From the NCBI RefSeq assembly GCF_027922005.1, contig NZ_BSEV01000018.1, forward strand, positions 121,216 through 185,215: a DNA stretch of 64,000 nt. Direction: 5' to 3'. Below the pieces are notes generated by a model. It saw only the letters and a list, made by a program, of their open reading frames with translations. It was not told where the DNA came from and made no database searches. Below are positions 33,691 through 44,517 of this stretch, one piece after another (the first letter of the stretch is position 1; each line of letters begins with the position of its first letter). The stretch comes from Streptosporangium carneum (GTDB lineage: Bacteria > Actinomycetota > Actinomycetes > Streptosporangiales > Streptosporangiaceae). The position numbers and the translations under genes are program-made.

Positions 33691-33796
33691 CTCTCGTCCG
33701 TGAGGCCGCGGATGAAGGCGACCTTCATTCGACAGGGTGAGGCAGATAAGCAGGCCCTGTGAGGGTACGGCGGGTCGTACACGAAGGGAGAACGTC

Positions 33797-34381
33797 ATGG
33801 GCAAGTCTCAGACCGTCCCCGAGGTCATGGGTGAGAACGATGTGGTGGACCTGTTGCTGCGGCAGCACGCGCTGATCCGTGATCTTTTCGACGAGGTCGA
33901 GAAAGCGCCCGCCGGTGAGCGCGCCGAGCCGTTCCGGCGGCTGGTGCGGTTGCTGGCGGTGCACGAGACGGCCGAGGAGGAGATCGTCCACCCGTACGCG
34001 CGCCACAAGATCGACGGTGGCGAGGCCGTGGTCGAGGACCGGCTGGCCGAGGAGAAGGAGGCCAAGCAGCTCCTCGTGCGGATGGACGAGGCCGGGGCCG
34101 AGGATCCGCGGTTCCTGACCGACCTCGCCGCGCTGCGTGCGGCGGTGACCGCCCACGCCCGCGCCGAGGAGCGGTACGAGTTCACCCAGCTGCGCGCGGA
34201 GACCTCCGAGGCCGAGCGGCGCGCGATGGCGGCCGGGGTGAAGGCCGCCGAGGCGATGGCGCCGACCCACCCGCATCCGGGAGTCGAGTCGGCGACCAAG
34301 AACCTGCTGGTCGGCACACCGATCGCGATCATGGACCGGGCCCGCGACGTGATCCGCGACGCCATGGGCAAGGCGAGCTGA
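33797..34381 (+). CDS. Hemerythrin HHE-domain protein
   Basis: The 194-residue protein starts at ATG 33797, with AAGGGAGAA upstream. It has the HHE cation-binding pattern: LLLRQHALIRDLFDEVE, LAVHETAEEEIVHPYA and, in the second half, VTAHARAEERYEFTQL. The four-helix bundle would bind a di-iron centre for oxygen or nitric-oxide sensing or storage. It converges on a ferritin-like gene across a strong hairpin, so the pair may share an iron or oxidative-stress theme. Confidence 0.88.
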   Translation: MGKSQTVPEVMGENDVVDLLLRQHALIRDLFDEVEKAPAGERAEPFRRLVRLLAVHETAEEEIVHPYARHKIDGGEAVVEDRLAEEKEAKQLLVRMDEAGAEDPRFLTDLAALRAAVTAHARAEERYEFTQLRAETSEAERRAMAAGVKAAEAMAPTHPHPGVESATKNLLVGTPIAIMDRARDVIRDAMGKAS

Positions 34382-34429
34382 CAGGAGTCGCCGGACCGTT
34401 CCGTGCCCGCTCACGCCCCCTCCGGGGCC

Positions 34430-34471
34430 GTGCGGCCCCCGCTCCGATCCACGTCGGGGCGGGGGCCGTAC
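34430..34471. terminator. Bidirectional terminator hairpin
   Basis: GTGCGGCCCCCGCTCCGA pairs with TCGGGGCGGGGGCCGTAC around six bases, an 18-bp stem with two mismatches or wobble pairs, between the convergent hemerythrin and ferritin-like genes. Confidence 0.7.
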
Positions 34472-34535
34472 GTTGTGCCGGTGCTGGTGCCGGTGCGGAC
34501 CCGGGCGGTGGCGACCCGGGCCGCAGGGGCCGGTC

Positions 34536-35738
34536 CTAGCGTTCGGCGCGCAGGCTGGGCACCGGATGCGGTCCCTCGGTCTCCAGCCGGTACTCCTCGC
34601 CGGACTTGGCGCGGTTGTCGTCGATGACCACCTCGCTGGCCGGCCGTTCCCCGCCCATGATCGCTTCCTGGTACCTCTCGAAGCGTTCGTGGGCCTCCTG
34701 CACGTAACCGGTGCCGATCGTGGTGTAGTCGATCTGCGTGGCGATCAGATCCCGCAGGTAGCCCTTGTTCGGCTCGAAGGTCACCGGCGCGGGCAGCACG
34801 GGCGCGACCACCTCCTGCGGATCCCGGCCGTCGTGACGCTTGAACAGCTCGGCGGCGATGCGCAGGTGCTCCAGCTCCATGTTCAGGTGCAACTCCCAGA
34901 TCGCCTTGACCCTGGGATCGGACTCGGTCTCCATGAACGAGTGGTACAGGTAGCACTCGTTGTACTCGTGGTTGAGCAGCATCTCCCACCACGTCTCGCC
35001 GGGGTCGACCAGCGACTCGTAGTGGGTGACGTGCTCTTCTTCGATCAGCCCGATCTCCTGGTACAGCTGACGGGCGATCGGCTCCATGTAGGTCGGGCCG
35101 ACGTTCATGTAGAAGTTCATGGTCTGCTGCTCGGCCGACATGATCGTCAGCGCGTGCAGCTTGGAGATCGGCGCGGTGGCGTTCCTGTCGTAGGGCTCGC
35201 GCAGGTTGTCGATCGGGTGGCGGTGATGCAGGTAGGTGGGCCTGCCCGGCATGACCTCGGTCAGGTTGTCGACGATCTTCTCCGCCTTGCGGTGCTCGAT
35301 CATCTCGTACAGGTTGGCGTAGCGGTACAGGTGGTCGAAGTCCTCCAGCACACCGAACTGGTAGGCCCGCTTGAGATAGGGGTCGGGCTCCATCCGGGCG
35401 ACCCAGGCGGTCAGGTCGACGGCCACCTGCTCGTAGGCGATGGTGGTCTCCAGGACCGACGACAGGCCCGGAAGCAGCCAGTTGACCACCTTCTGCTGCT
35501 GGGCCTCGATGAAGCGCACCTCGGCCAGCTGCTGCTTGACGGCCGGGTCCGGGCAGTGCCGGTTGAACTGGTGGCTGAACAGGATCGCCTCGACCTCGAT
35601 GCCGTTCATCGTGATGACGCGGCAGCGGGTGTACGGGTCGGCGTGATCGGGATCGATCGGCGCCACGTCCAGTTCGCGCCAGTTGCGCAGCTGGCGGTCC
35701 AGCGGAATGCCGCGTTCCTGCAACGGGTTGAAGGACAT
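34536..35738 (-). CDS. Ferritin-like superfamily protein (uncharacterised, 400 aa)
   Basis: The protein is helical, and several helices carry metal-ligand patterns of the ferritin/rubrerythrin fold: EVRFIEAQQQKVVNWLLPGL, ANLYEMIEHRKAEKIVDNL, IEEEHVTHYESLVDPGETWW and LHLNMELEHLRIAAELFKRH. The ExxH pairs could form a di-iron site. At 400 residues it is much longer than ferritin, suggesting two bundle units. It is found in actinobacteria as a protein of unknown role. The ATG follows GAGGGGCGAG. Its convergence with a hemerythrin gene fits an oxygen or iron role, but no function is established. Confidence 0.75.
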   Translation of the reverse strand: MSFNPLQERGIPLDRQLRNWRELDVAPIDPDHADPYTRCRVITMNGIEVEAILFSHQFNRHCPDPAVKQQLAEVRFIEAQQQKVVNWLLPGLSSVLETTIAYEQVAVDLTAWVARMEPDPYLKRAYQFGVLEDFDHLYRYANLYEMIEHRKAEKIVDNLTEVMPGRPTYLHHRHPIDNLREPYDRNATAPISKLHALTIMSAEQQTMNFYMNVGPTYMEPIARQLYQEIGLIEEEHVTHYESLVDPGETWWEMLLNHEYNECYLYHSFMETESDPRVKAIWELHLNMELEHLRIAAELFKRHDGRDPQEVVAPVLPAPVTFEPNKGYLRDLIATQIDYTTIGTGYVQEAHERFERYQEAIMGGERPASEVVIDDNRAKSGEEYRLETEGPHPVPSLRAER

Positions 35739-36019
35739 CTCGCCCCTCCTCAGTAGGGTGTGGTGGGCGTGAGCGGCCCTCCATACCCCCTCAGCGGAGT
35801 GCCAACCAAACGGTGTCCCGCGGGGGAAACGCGGCCGGCCAGCGGAGCCGGGCTTGCGTCGGCCTCGCCGAGCGCGCCACGGGCGGCACCGGCGGTCACG
35901 ACACCGGTCAGGGCGACCACGAGGCGAACGTCACCGCGTCGGCCGACGGGGTTGGCCGTCGACGAGGAGGGTAGTGGAAGGGTCTCTGGCAGGTCAGCCG
36001 CTCAGAAGGGAGCGTGCCG

Positions 36020-36598
36020 ATGCCACGTCCCATCATGGTCGCCGCCGTCGCGCTCGCCGTGGCGGCCGCGGGATGCGCGGGGCCGACCACGTTCGACCGC
36101 GACGACACCACGCGCATTCACCATCCGCAGAACGAGGGGGCCAACGCCAGCACGGGTGGGCTGCACCTGCGCAACGCCTTCCTGCTGGCGGGGGAGCGCC
36201 CCGGGGCGCCCCCGGCACAGCTGCCCCTGTACGTCGTTCTGATCAACGACGAGGGGCGGCCGGACCGGCTGCAGCAGGTCACCGTCCAGCAAGGCGGGAC
36301 GGCGAGGCTGGCGGGCCCCGTGGACCTGCCGCCGGAGCGGGCGGTGGGCCTGGGCCGGCCCGTCGGCATGGTCGGCGGTGTGCCGGGCACCGCGAGCAAC
36401 GTGTCCATGACCTTCACCTTCGCCAACGTCGGGGACGTGCGGGTGAACGTGCCGGTGAAGCTCAGGCGAGGGGAGTTCGCGACCCTTGCCCCCGCACCGC
36501 TGGGCTCTGCCACACCCGCCCCGGCGCCCAGGTCTCCCAGCGCGGTGCCACAGAGCGGGACCGGCTCCTCCAGCCCGTCACCCACGACGACTCCGTGA
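36020..36598 (+). CDS. Secreted lipoprotein, DUF461/PCuAC-like
   Basis: The ATG at 36020 is seven bases after AAGGGAG. The 192-residue product has a short signal peptide ending AVAAAGC (lipobox Cys19). The mature part, LHLRNAFLLAGERPGAPPAQ, LPLYVVLINDEGRPDRLQQV, is like the actinobacterial lipoproteins related to copper chaperones, but without an obvious Met/His copper site. It ends in a Pro/Ser/Thr-rich tail. A GTG at 36014 is an alternative start. A cell-surface role is likely; the precise function is unknown. Confidence 0.7.
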   Translation: MPRPIMVAAVALAVAAAGCAGPTTFDRDDTTRIHHPQNEGANASTGGLHLRNAFLLAGERPGAPPAQLPLYVVLINDEGRPDRLQQVTVQQGGTARLAGPVDLPPERAVGLGRPVGMVGGVPGTASNVSMTFTFANVGDVRVNVPVKLRRGEFATLAPAPLGSATPAPAPRSPSAVPQSGTGSSSPSPTTTP

Positions 36599-36749
36599 CC
36601 GTCCGCGCCGGAAGGCGAGCTCCGCCCGGTACGTCGGACGGCGGAAACGCGGGGCCGGACGAAGAGACGGCCGGCGCGCTCGCCGTGGATGGTTCGTGGA
36701 GCCCGCGCCGCGAGTCCCACTGGAGGCATCGTGAGATGAGGCCGGTGGC

Positions 36750-37622
36750 ATGACAACGGAGAAGAGAACGGCGAGCAGGCCGCGGGTGACGGTCGTGGTG
36801 GTCAGCCGCAACCGCCGGCACGACCTGGAACGCTCACTGCCGCGCCACGAGGGGCCGGTGATCCTGCTGGACAACGGCTCGACCGACGGCAGCGTGGAGA
36901 TGGCGCGGCGGCGCCTTTCCCACGTGCGGACCGTCGATCTGGGACACAATCTGGGCGCGCCCGCCCGCAACCTGGGGGTACGGCTTGCCGAGACGCCCTA
37001 CGTCGCCTTCGCCGACGACGACTCCTGGTGGGCGGAGGGCGCCTTGGAACGGGCCGCCGACGTGCTGGACTCCCATCCTCGCCTGGCGGTGCTGGCCGGA
37101 CGTGTGCTGGTCGGTCCCGAGCAGCGGCCAGACCCGATCTGCGCCGAGATGGCCGCCTGCCCGCTGGGCGCCGAGCCGGATCTGCCGGGGCCGAGCGTGC
37201 TGGGCTTCATGGCGTGCGGGGCGGTGGTACGGCGGGAGGCGTACCTGGCCGCCGGAGGGTTCGACGACGTGGTGTTCTTCTTCGGGGAGGAGGAGCGCCT
37301 GGCCCTGGACCTGGCGGCGGCCGGCTGGGGGCTGGCCTACGTCGAGGCCGTGGTCGCCCATCACCACCCCTCTCCGGCGCGGGATCCCCAGGGCAGGCGG
37401 GCGCTCGCCGCCCGCAACGCGATCCTCACCGCCGCCATGCGACGGCCGTGGCCGGTGGTCGCGCGCACCGTGTCGTCGGCCGCGCGTGGCGGCTCCGCCG
37501 GGTGGCGGGGCATCCAGGCCGCCGTGAGAAGGCTGCCCGCCGCGCTGGCGAGCCGTCAGGCGCTGCCGCCACGGGTGGAGACGGCGCGCAGGTCACTGGA
37601 GGCCTGGGGCCGCCGCTCGTGA
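36750..37622 (+). CDS. Family 2 glycosyltransferase
   Basis: The 290-residue protein has the GT-A nucleotide-sugar fold: VTVVVVSRNRRHDLERSL, VILLDNGSTDGSVEMA, LGAPARNLGVRLAETPYVAF followed by ADDDSWW (DxD-type metal site), and FFFGEEERLALDLAAAGWGL with the catalytic acidic residues. Soluble throughout, with no membrane anchor. It probably adds a sugar to a surface polymer or a metabolite; no partner genes are adjacent, so acceptor and donor are unknown. Confidence 0.88.
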   Translation: MTTEKRTASRPRVTVVVVSRNRRHDLERSLPRHEGPVILLDNGSTDGSVEMARRRLSHVRTVDLGHNLGAPARNLGVRLAETPYVAFADDDSWWAEGALERAADVLDSHPRLAVLAGRVLVGPEQRPDPICAEMAACPLGAEPDLPGPSVLGFMACGAVVRREAYLAAGGFDDVVFFFGEEERLALDLAAAGWGLAYVEAVVAHHHPSPARDPQGRRALAARNAILTAAMRRPWPVVARTVSSAARGGSAGWRGIQAAVRRLPAALASRQALPPRVETARRSLEAWGRRS

Positions 37623-37889
37623 ACGGTCTGGGCCATGAGACGCTCACTCGTCCCGTCTCCAAGGTCACCTTCTGCGACTCGTTCGGGAGGTCAGCGGAGC
37701 GGCCCGCAACGCTTCGGGCGCCTTTCGCGTCCACGCCCGGATTTCCTCACGCAGGAGGCCGCCGTCCAGGACGCGGCACGCAACATTCCCGTGCCGCAGG
37801 GCCACTGCAAGCGTCACTGCGGCACAAAGCGCATTTGGTAGCTTCGTAACGAACGAGCCACCTCGCCCGCTCTCCTCCAGCAAGGACGG

Positions 37890-38129
37890 ATGACGATGTC
37901 TGAGGAACCGAGCGTCTGGGAGATCCGCCTGGGCGTGTACGCCACGCAGCAAGAGGCTGAAGAGGTCAAGGAGCGCGTCACCAGGCTGCTGTGCCCGGAT
38001 CCGGACCATGCTCCGCCGTGCCCGATCCCCTGGTCGGTGTCGATGCTTCACCATTCGGACGCCGATGACCACGGCGCTTACGCGGAGCTGGTCGAACAGG
38101 CCCGAATCGAGAACCGCACGCGTCGGTGA
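37890..38129 (+). CDS. Small hypothetical protein (79 aa)
   Basis: The product reads SVWEIRLGVYATQQEAEEVK, then ERVTRLLCPDPDHAPPCPIP and ends NRTRR. The strand-helix pattern (WEIRLGVYAT plus QEAEEVKERVTRLL) resembles a SPOR-like or ferredoxin-like half fold, with two Cys residues eight apart. The start may be ATG 37890 or 37896. No function recognised; the gene stands alone. Confidence 0.6.
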   Translation: MTMSEEPSVWEIRLGVYATQQEAEEVKERVTRLLCPDPDHAPPCPIPWSVSMLHHSDADDHGAYAELVEQARIENRTRR

Positions 38130-38512
38130 CGTCCCAGTCCTCTCAAGGCTTCGGCGAGAGGTGAGGGAAAAGGGCGCGGATCTCGGTTCCGCGGCCGTCA
38201 TGGGTCGAGGTCTGCGTCGTCCGCCGGCAGCCGCCTCTTGGTCTTTCTCGTTGGTTTCTCTCGAAGAGCCGGATCAGGCGACGAAGAGAGGGGGTGCCCT
38301 CCATGGACGAACCCGCTCGATCATGCGGCTGATCATCGCTTTCCACGGCGGTACGCCGACGTCTGCCTCGTGACGAGGAGCAGCGGTGGGCCGTTGCCGG
38401 GGTGGGCGCGACCTTGACGGTGAACCGCCGAGCGGGGAAGGCGCGCTGCTTCCACGGCTCGTCGCGGGTCGCGCGAGTGTCCAGCAGGGATGTGGTCCAC
38501 TCCGCGGACATA
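38130..38512. other. Intergenic region without recognisable gene
   Basis: I see no reading frame with family resemblance or a good start signal in either strand. It ends at the palindrome preceding the hydrolase gene. Confidence 0.5.
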
Positions 38513-38537
38513 TTCACTATATTTAGAATATGGTGAA
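38513..38537. promoter_or_regulatory. 25-bp palindrome covering the hydrolase start codon
   Basis: TTCACTATATT and AATATGGTGAA are inverted arms around TAG, with one mismatched pair. The hydrolase ATG (38530) lies in the right arm and TATATT, a good -10 box, in the left, about seven bases before the ATG. The mRNA would therefore be leaderless, and a dimeric repressor bound here would cover both promoter and start. The MarR-like gene downstream is the obvious candidate. Confidence 0.65.
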
Positions 38538-39348
38538 TTTGCCGTTCGTGCTCTCTCTCCGCGGCTGTCGGCTGCGCTACGCCGACAGCGGCGGCGACGG
38601 TGTGCCGGTGGTGTTCTCGCACGGGGCCGGGGCCGACCACGTGATGTTCGGCGCCCAACGGGAGTACCTGCGTGCCCGGGGATGTCGCGTCGTCACCTGG
38701 GACATGCGCGGCCACGGCCTTTCGCGCCCGGCCGGTGTCCCGTTCACCGCCGAGCAGGCGATCGCGGACCTGTGCGCGCTGATCGAGCACCTGGCGCTGG
38801 ACCGGCCGGTGCTCGTGGGGCAGTCCCTCGGCGGCAACCTCAGTCAGGCCGTCGTCCGGCGGCGTCCCGACCTCGCCCGCGCCCTGATCGTCATCGATGC
38901 GACGCGGAACACCGCACCGCTGTCCTGGAAGGAACGCCTGCTGGTGAAGGCGGCCGCGCCGATGTTGTCGACGATCCCGGCCAAGAGGCTTCCGCGGCTG
39001 ATGGCCGAAGCCTCCGCGATCACTCCGGACGCGCAGGCGGATGCCCGACGGGCCTTCGGCCAGCTGTCGAAGGAGGAGTTCGTCCAGGTGTGGCGGGCAA
39101 CCGTCGAGTTCCTCTCCCCGGACCCCGGCTATCGCACGCCGGTGCCCCTGTGCCTGATACGCGGCGAACAAGACCGCACCGGCAACATCGCCTCGGCCAT
39201 GCCCTCGTGGGCCGAGGCCGAAGGCATCGAGGAGGTCGTCATTCCCGACGCGGGCCACATCGCCAACCAGGACAACCCGCAGGCGGTCAATGAAGCGATC
39301 GACGCGTTCCTGCGCGTGATCCCGGCATCGAAGCAGGCGCGGCGATGA
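38530..39348 (+). CDS. Alpha/beta-fold hydrolase
   Basis: The 272-residue protein has VVFSHGAGADHVMFGAQREY (oxyanion loop), DMRGHGLSRPAG, the nucleophile elbow VGQSLGGNLSQ, an acid in RGEQDRTGN and the His in PDAGHIANQDN, so a complete triad. It resembles haloperoxidase/epoxide-hydrolase-type members. No ribosome-binding site precedes the ATG, in keeping with a leaderless transcript. It overlaps the MarR-like regulator by ATGA. The substrate is unknown, but the regulator pairing suggests a stress- or drug-inducible hydrolase. Confidence 0.88.
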   Translation: MVNLPFVLSLRGCRLRYADSGGDGVPVVFSHGAGADHVMFGAQREYLRARGCRVVTWDMRGHGLSRPAGVPFTAEQAIADLCALIEHLALDRPVLVGQSLGGNLSQAVVRRRPDLARALIVIDATRNTAPLSWKERLLVKAAAPMLSTIPAKRLPRLMAEASAITPDAQADARRAFGQLSKEEFVQVWRATVEFLSPDPGYRTPVPLCLIRGEQDRTGNIASAMPSWAEAEGIEEVVIPDAGHIANQDNPQAVNEAIDAFLRVIPASKQARR

Positions 39349-39800
39349 ACGCGCACCGTGCGTTCATCGCCTCGGTGGGCGACCTGCTGGCCTCATGGAA
39401 CCTCCCGCACGCGACCGGACGCGCCTACGGACTGCTACTTCTCAGCGAGGAGCCGATCTCTCTCGACACGATCGCCGCCGAGCTCGAGCTGAGTAAGGGA
39501 GCGGTGAGCACCGCGGTACGGCAGCTGGATTCCTGGGGACTGGCCAAGGTGATCCCGCAACCCGGCAGCCGGCGGCTCCTGGTTGAAGCCACCGGAGGAA
39601 TCGAGTCGCTGCTGGAGGCCAGCCAGGCGCGGGCCAGAACCCTGATCGCCGCCCTGCGCGAGGGCGAGGCCCTGGTGAGTCCCGGCCCGGCACAAGAGCG
39701 ACTCCACGATGTGATCGGATTGTTCGCCGGCTATGTCGACGTCGGAAGCCAGATGCTCGCCGTATACCGCCGACGGCGGCCCGGGTCCGCCCGGGCCTGA
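39345..39800 (+). CDS. MarR/GbsR-family transcriptional regulator
   Basis: The 151-residue protein has a winged helix: ATGRAYGLLLLSEEPISLDT, IAAELELSKGAVSTAVRQLD and LAKVIPQPGSRRLLVEATGG, as in the GbsR branch of MarR proteins. It then has a helical dimerisation region. Its start overlaps the hydrolase stop, so the two are co-translated and it likely represses its own operon at the 38513-38537 palindrome. Confidence 0.85.
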   Translation: MNAHRAFIASVGDLLASWNLPHATGRAYGLLLLSEEPISLDTIAAELELSKGAVSTAVRQLDSWGLAKVIPQPGSRRLLVEATGGIESLLEASQARARTLIAALREGEALVSPGPAQERLHDVIGLFAGYVDVGSQMLAVYRRRRPGSARA

Positions 39801-40420
39801 CGCCGCCGACCGCCCGGGCACCGCGCCGTCAGGCCGGGCGGACCCGGGCCGCAGTGGGCGCACGGCTGCGAGATTTCGGCGCCCGGGGAACATTCGGCGA
39901 CCGCCGGTGGTTGTGCATGTCGTGGCCGGTGTGCCCTGTGTCCCCGGGCCTCACCTATCGCCTTCGCGGACTACCGTTCGGCTGGAGCCGCGTTGTGCTT
40001 TTCGCCGAGAGGCGACACGCACACCGGTACGCACACCCGACCTGAGGGCCTCGCCAGACCGGCGAGGCCCTCAGGCGTGTACGGGGCCGCCACCGCGTCT
40101 CGGCGAGGCGGGTTCCGAGCGCCTCGAAACCGCCCTGTCCTCGGGCGTGAGACGCCGGCCCGGTTGGCCGGAGAGGCGGTCCAGGATGCCGGCCCACGGA
40201 GAGCCGCCGGTCGCGGCGTTCCGCTTGCGTGCCCCGTAGCATTCCCGGCACTGTCGCCGGGCCAAGCCGGAGCGACTCACCCGGCCCCTGTGGGCGGGTA
40301 AAGGAGTTCGCGAAGGATGGGGGATTTTCGTTTGGGCTCTGGGCTGGGGTGAAGACTGAAATTCGGCGCTAAGAGACCGTCAAGGGATACGGGTGGTCAC
40401 ATGCACGGAAAAACGCCGCG
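39801..40420. other. Intergenic region with one strong hairpin
   Basis: This 620-base stretch holds a perfect hairpin, TGAGGGCCTCGCC-AGACC-GGCGAGGCCCTCA (40043-40073), probably ending the hydrolase/MarR transcript. The remainder includes the promoter of the phosphatase gene (A+T-richer around 40316-40400). Small open frames here show no family resemblance. Confidence 0.55.
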
Positions 40421-41656
40421 ATGAGCACCCAGTGTGGTACTGCGCGAATGCTGGCCGGGCTGCTGGCCGCCAGCCACCTGGCCGCGCTGGAGGAGATGCC
40501 CGCCCTGGCCGGTGAGCACGCCGCACACGTCGGCCTGGGTGAGGTGCTGATCTATGTGGTCGATCTGCAGCAGCAGGTGCTGCGGCTGCTGACCGGTCAC
40601 GGTGAGGACGCCGGTGAGGACGTCGGCGGGGAGCCCGCGGAGTTGCGGATCGACGCGACGCTGGCCGGGCGTGGCTTTCAGGAGACGCGGGTGCTTGTGC
40701 GGCCCGCCCCGCAGGGGCGGGCCGCACATTGGTGGGTGCCGATGCTGGACGGCACCGAACGGCTGGGGATGCTGCGTGTCAGCGCCCCGGCCGACGCCGA
40801 TGAGGCGCAGGTGGAGGCCATGCGGGCGCTGGCGTCGCTGATGGCGCTGCTGGTGGTCAGCAAGCGCGCCTTCAGCGACTCCTACGCCCGGCTGGCGCGC
40901 ATTCGGCCGATGCACGTGGCCGCCGAGATGCAGTGGACGCTGACGCCGCCGCTGAGCTTCGCCAACACCGGGGTGGTGATCAGCGCGGCCATGGAGCCGG
41001 CCTACGAGGTCGGCGGGGACGCCTTCGACTACGCCATCGCCGGCGATGTGGCGCATCTGGGGATCTTCGACGCGATGGGCCACGATGTGTCGGCCGGGCT
41101 GACCGCCAGCCTAGCGCTGGCCGCCTGCCGCAACAACCGCCGCCACGGCGTCGGCCTGGCCGCCAACACCGAGAAGATCGAAGAGACCCTGATCGGCGAG
41201 TTCGGCCGATCCACCCGCTACGTCACCGCGATCCTGGCCGATCTGGACACCACCACCGGCGTGCTGACCTGGGTCAACCGGGGTCATCATCCGCCGGTGG
41301 TGATCCGCGGAGGCCGCTGGACCAGCTCCCTGGCATGTCCGCCCGCCCACCCGATGGGTCTGGCCCTGGGACTGCCGGTCAGGCTGTGCCGCGAGCAGCT
41401 GCAGCCGGGCGATCGAGTGCTGCTGTACACCGACGGCATCACCGAGGCACGCAGCGCCCAGGGCAGGGAGTTCGGCCTGAACCGCTTCGTCGACTTCATC
41501 ATCCGCCACACCGCCGACGGCCTGCCGGTGCCCGAAACACTGCGCCGCCTGATCCACAGCGTGCTCGACTACCACGGCGGCCGCCTGCAGGACGACGCCA
41601 CCGTGCTGCTGACCGAATGGCACGGCGCCGCCCACTACCGGATGACCGTGACGTGA
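40421..41656 (+). CDS. GAF-SpoIIE (PP2C-type) serine phosphatase
   Basis: The 411-residue protein has an N-terminal GAF-like sensor (residues 15-150: LGEVLIYVVDLQQQVLRLLT, WWVPMLDGTERLGMLRVS) and a C-terminal RsbU/SpoIIE phosphatase: YEVGGDAFDYAIAGDVAHLG, IFDAMGHDVSAGLTASLALA, WVNRGHHPPVVIRGG, DRVLLYTDGITEARS and LQDDATVLLTEW. The metal-binding Asp residues are all retained. Such enzymes dephosphorylate STAS-type anti-anti-sigma factors. No STAS gene is adjacent; the one at 51659 is a possible partner. The predicted location is cytoplasm. Confidence 0.9.
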   Translation: MSTQCGTARMLAGLLAASHLAALEEMPALAGEHAAHVGLGEVLIYVVDLQQQVLRLLTGHGEDAGEDVGGEPAELRIDATLAGRGFQETRVLVRPAPQGRAAHWWVPMLDGTERLGMLRVSAPADADEAQVEAMRALASLMALLVVSKRAFSDSYARLARIRPMHVAAEMQWTLTPPLSFANTGVVISAAMEPAYEVGGDAFDYAIAGDVAHLGIFDAMGHDVSAGLTASLALAACRNNRRHGVGLAANTEKIEETLIGEFGRSTRYVTAILADLDTTTGVLTWVNRGHHPPVVIRGGRWTSSLACPPAHPMGLALGLPVRLCREQLQPGDRVLLYTDGITEARSAQGREFGLNRFVDFIIRHTADGLPVPETLRRLIHSVLDYHGGRLQDDATVLLTEWHGAAHYRMTVT

Positions 41657-41764
41657 CCGGCCCGGCGACCGGAGAGCCTGCGTGATGAGCCCCTGTCCGG
41701 CCGGCGGCCCTCGATCGCCGAGGATCGATCCCTGGGCGTGGTCAGGATGGGCAGGGGAGAGAAC

Positions 41765-41803
41765 GGCGACACCCGGGACTCGCCACGAGTCCCGGGTGTC
41801 GCC
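41765..41803. terminator. Strong 18-bp hairpin between convergent genes
   Basis: GGCGACACCCGGGACTCG and its exact complement flank a CCA loop. It lies between the phosphatase and the convergent pruA gene and could stop transcription from both sides. Confidence 0.8.
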
Positions 41804-41872
41804 GGTTCGGACGCCGTTGTCCGAGAACCCGGCGTGTTCTGGCCGGACTTCCCCTGGCCGGAACGCGGAAGA

Positions 41873-43497
<1,625 letters not shown>

Positions 43498-43498
<1 letters not shown>

Positions 43499-44424
43499 CA
43501 CTTGCCTCCAAGGGCGCGAAGAAAGAAGGCGATGTTGGCCGGGCGCTCGGCGAGGCGGCGCATGAAGTAGCCGTACCAGTCGTCGCCGTACGGAATGTAG
43601 ACGCGCATCGTGTGACCGGCGCCCGACAGGGCCTGCTGCTTGTCGGTGCGGATCCCGTAGAGCATCTGGTACTCGTAGTCGCCCCGCGAACGGCCGAAGC
43701 GGTCGGCGAGGGTCTCGGTGATCGAGATCAGACGGTCGTCGTGCGTGGCCACCATGGGGTAACCCTGCCCGGACATGAGGATCCGCAGACAGCGGACGTA
43801 GGCCTTGTCGACCTCGCCCTTGCTCTGGTGGGCGACCGACGCGGGCTCGGCGTAGGCGCCCTTGACCAGGCGGACCCGCGACCCCTCGTGGGACAGGTCG
43901 CGGCAGTCGTTCTCGGTGCGGAACAGGTAGGCCTGCAGGGCGACGCCCGTGGACGGGAAGTCCTCGCGCACCGTCCGCAGGATGGCCAGTGTGGAGTCGA
44001 CCGTGGTGTGGTCCTCCATGTCGAAGGTCACGGTCGCCCCCGCGGCGTCCGCGGCCTCGCAGATGCGGCGGGCGTTCTCCAGGGCGATCTTGTCGCCGTC
44101 CGCGCCGAGCGCCTGGCCGACGGCCGAGAGCTTCACCGAGACCTCGGCGCGGCGGCCGAGCTCCAGCTCGCGCAGTGCGCGCAGCAGCACGATGTAGGCC
44201 TCGGCCGTCTGGGCCGCGGCGCCGGCGTCCCGAGTCTCCTCGCCCAGATGGTCGATGGTGACGGCGAGACCGGCGTCGGTCAGCCGATGGACGGCCTTGA
44301 CCGCCTCCTGGACGCTCTCGCCCGCGACGAAACGATCGACGACCTTACGCGTCAGCGGGACACCGGAGACCGCGCGCCGCACCAGCGGCACTCGCGATCC
44401 GGCGAGAAGTAGAGAACCGAGCAT
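43498..44424 (-). CDS. Proline dehydrogenase
   Basis: The 308-residue monofunctional flavoprotein has the PRODH barrel motifs: VSVKLSAVGQALGADGDKIA, VTFDMEDHTTVDSTLAIL, VALQAYLFRTENDCRDL, RVRLVKGAYAEPASVAHQ, YEYQMLYGIRTDKQ and RVYIPYGDDWYGYFMRRLAERPANI. The last carries the Arg residues that bind the proline carboxylate. It oxidises proline to pyrroline-5-carboxylate, feeding electrons from FAD to the quinone pool. It is the first gene of the pair with pruA and is divergent from a PucR-type regulator. Confidence 0.95.
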
Positions 44425-44517
44425 GCTTCTAGACTAAAACCTCACATCAGTCAACCCCATGTGCATCTGCCACGACCGATGGGATCCGGTTTCATACAGA
44501 TGTACAACAATGGTGGG

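Noticed and set aside
40071..40280. Minus-strand 69-codon ORF with CRECYGARKR
   Set aside because: It looks protein-like in part but overlaps a terminator hairpin, lacks a ribosome-binding site and has no recognisable family.
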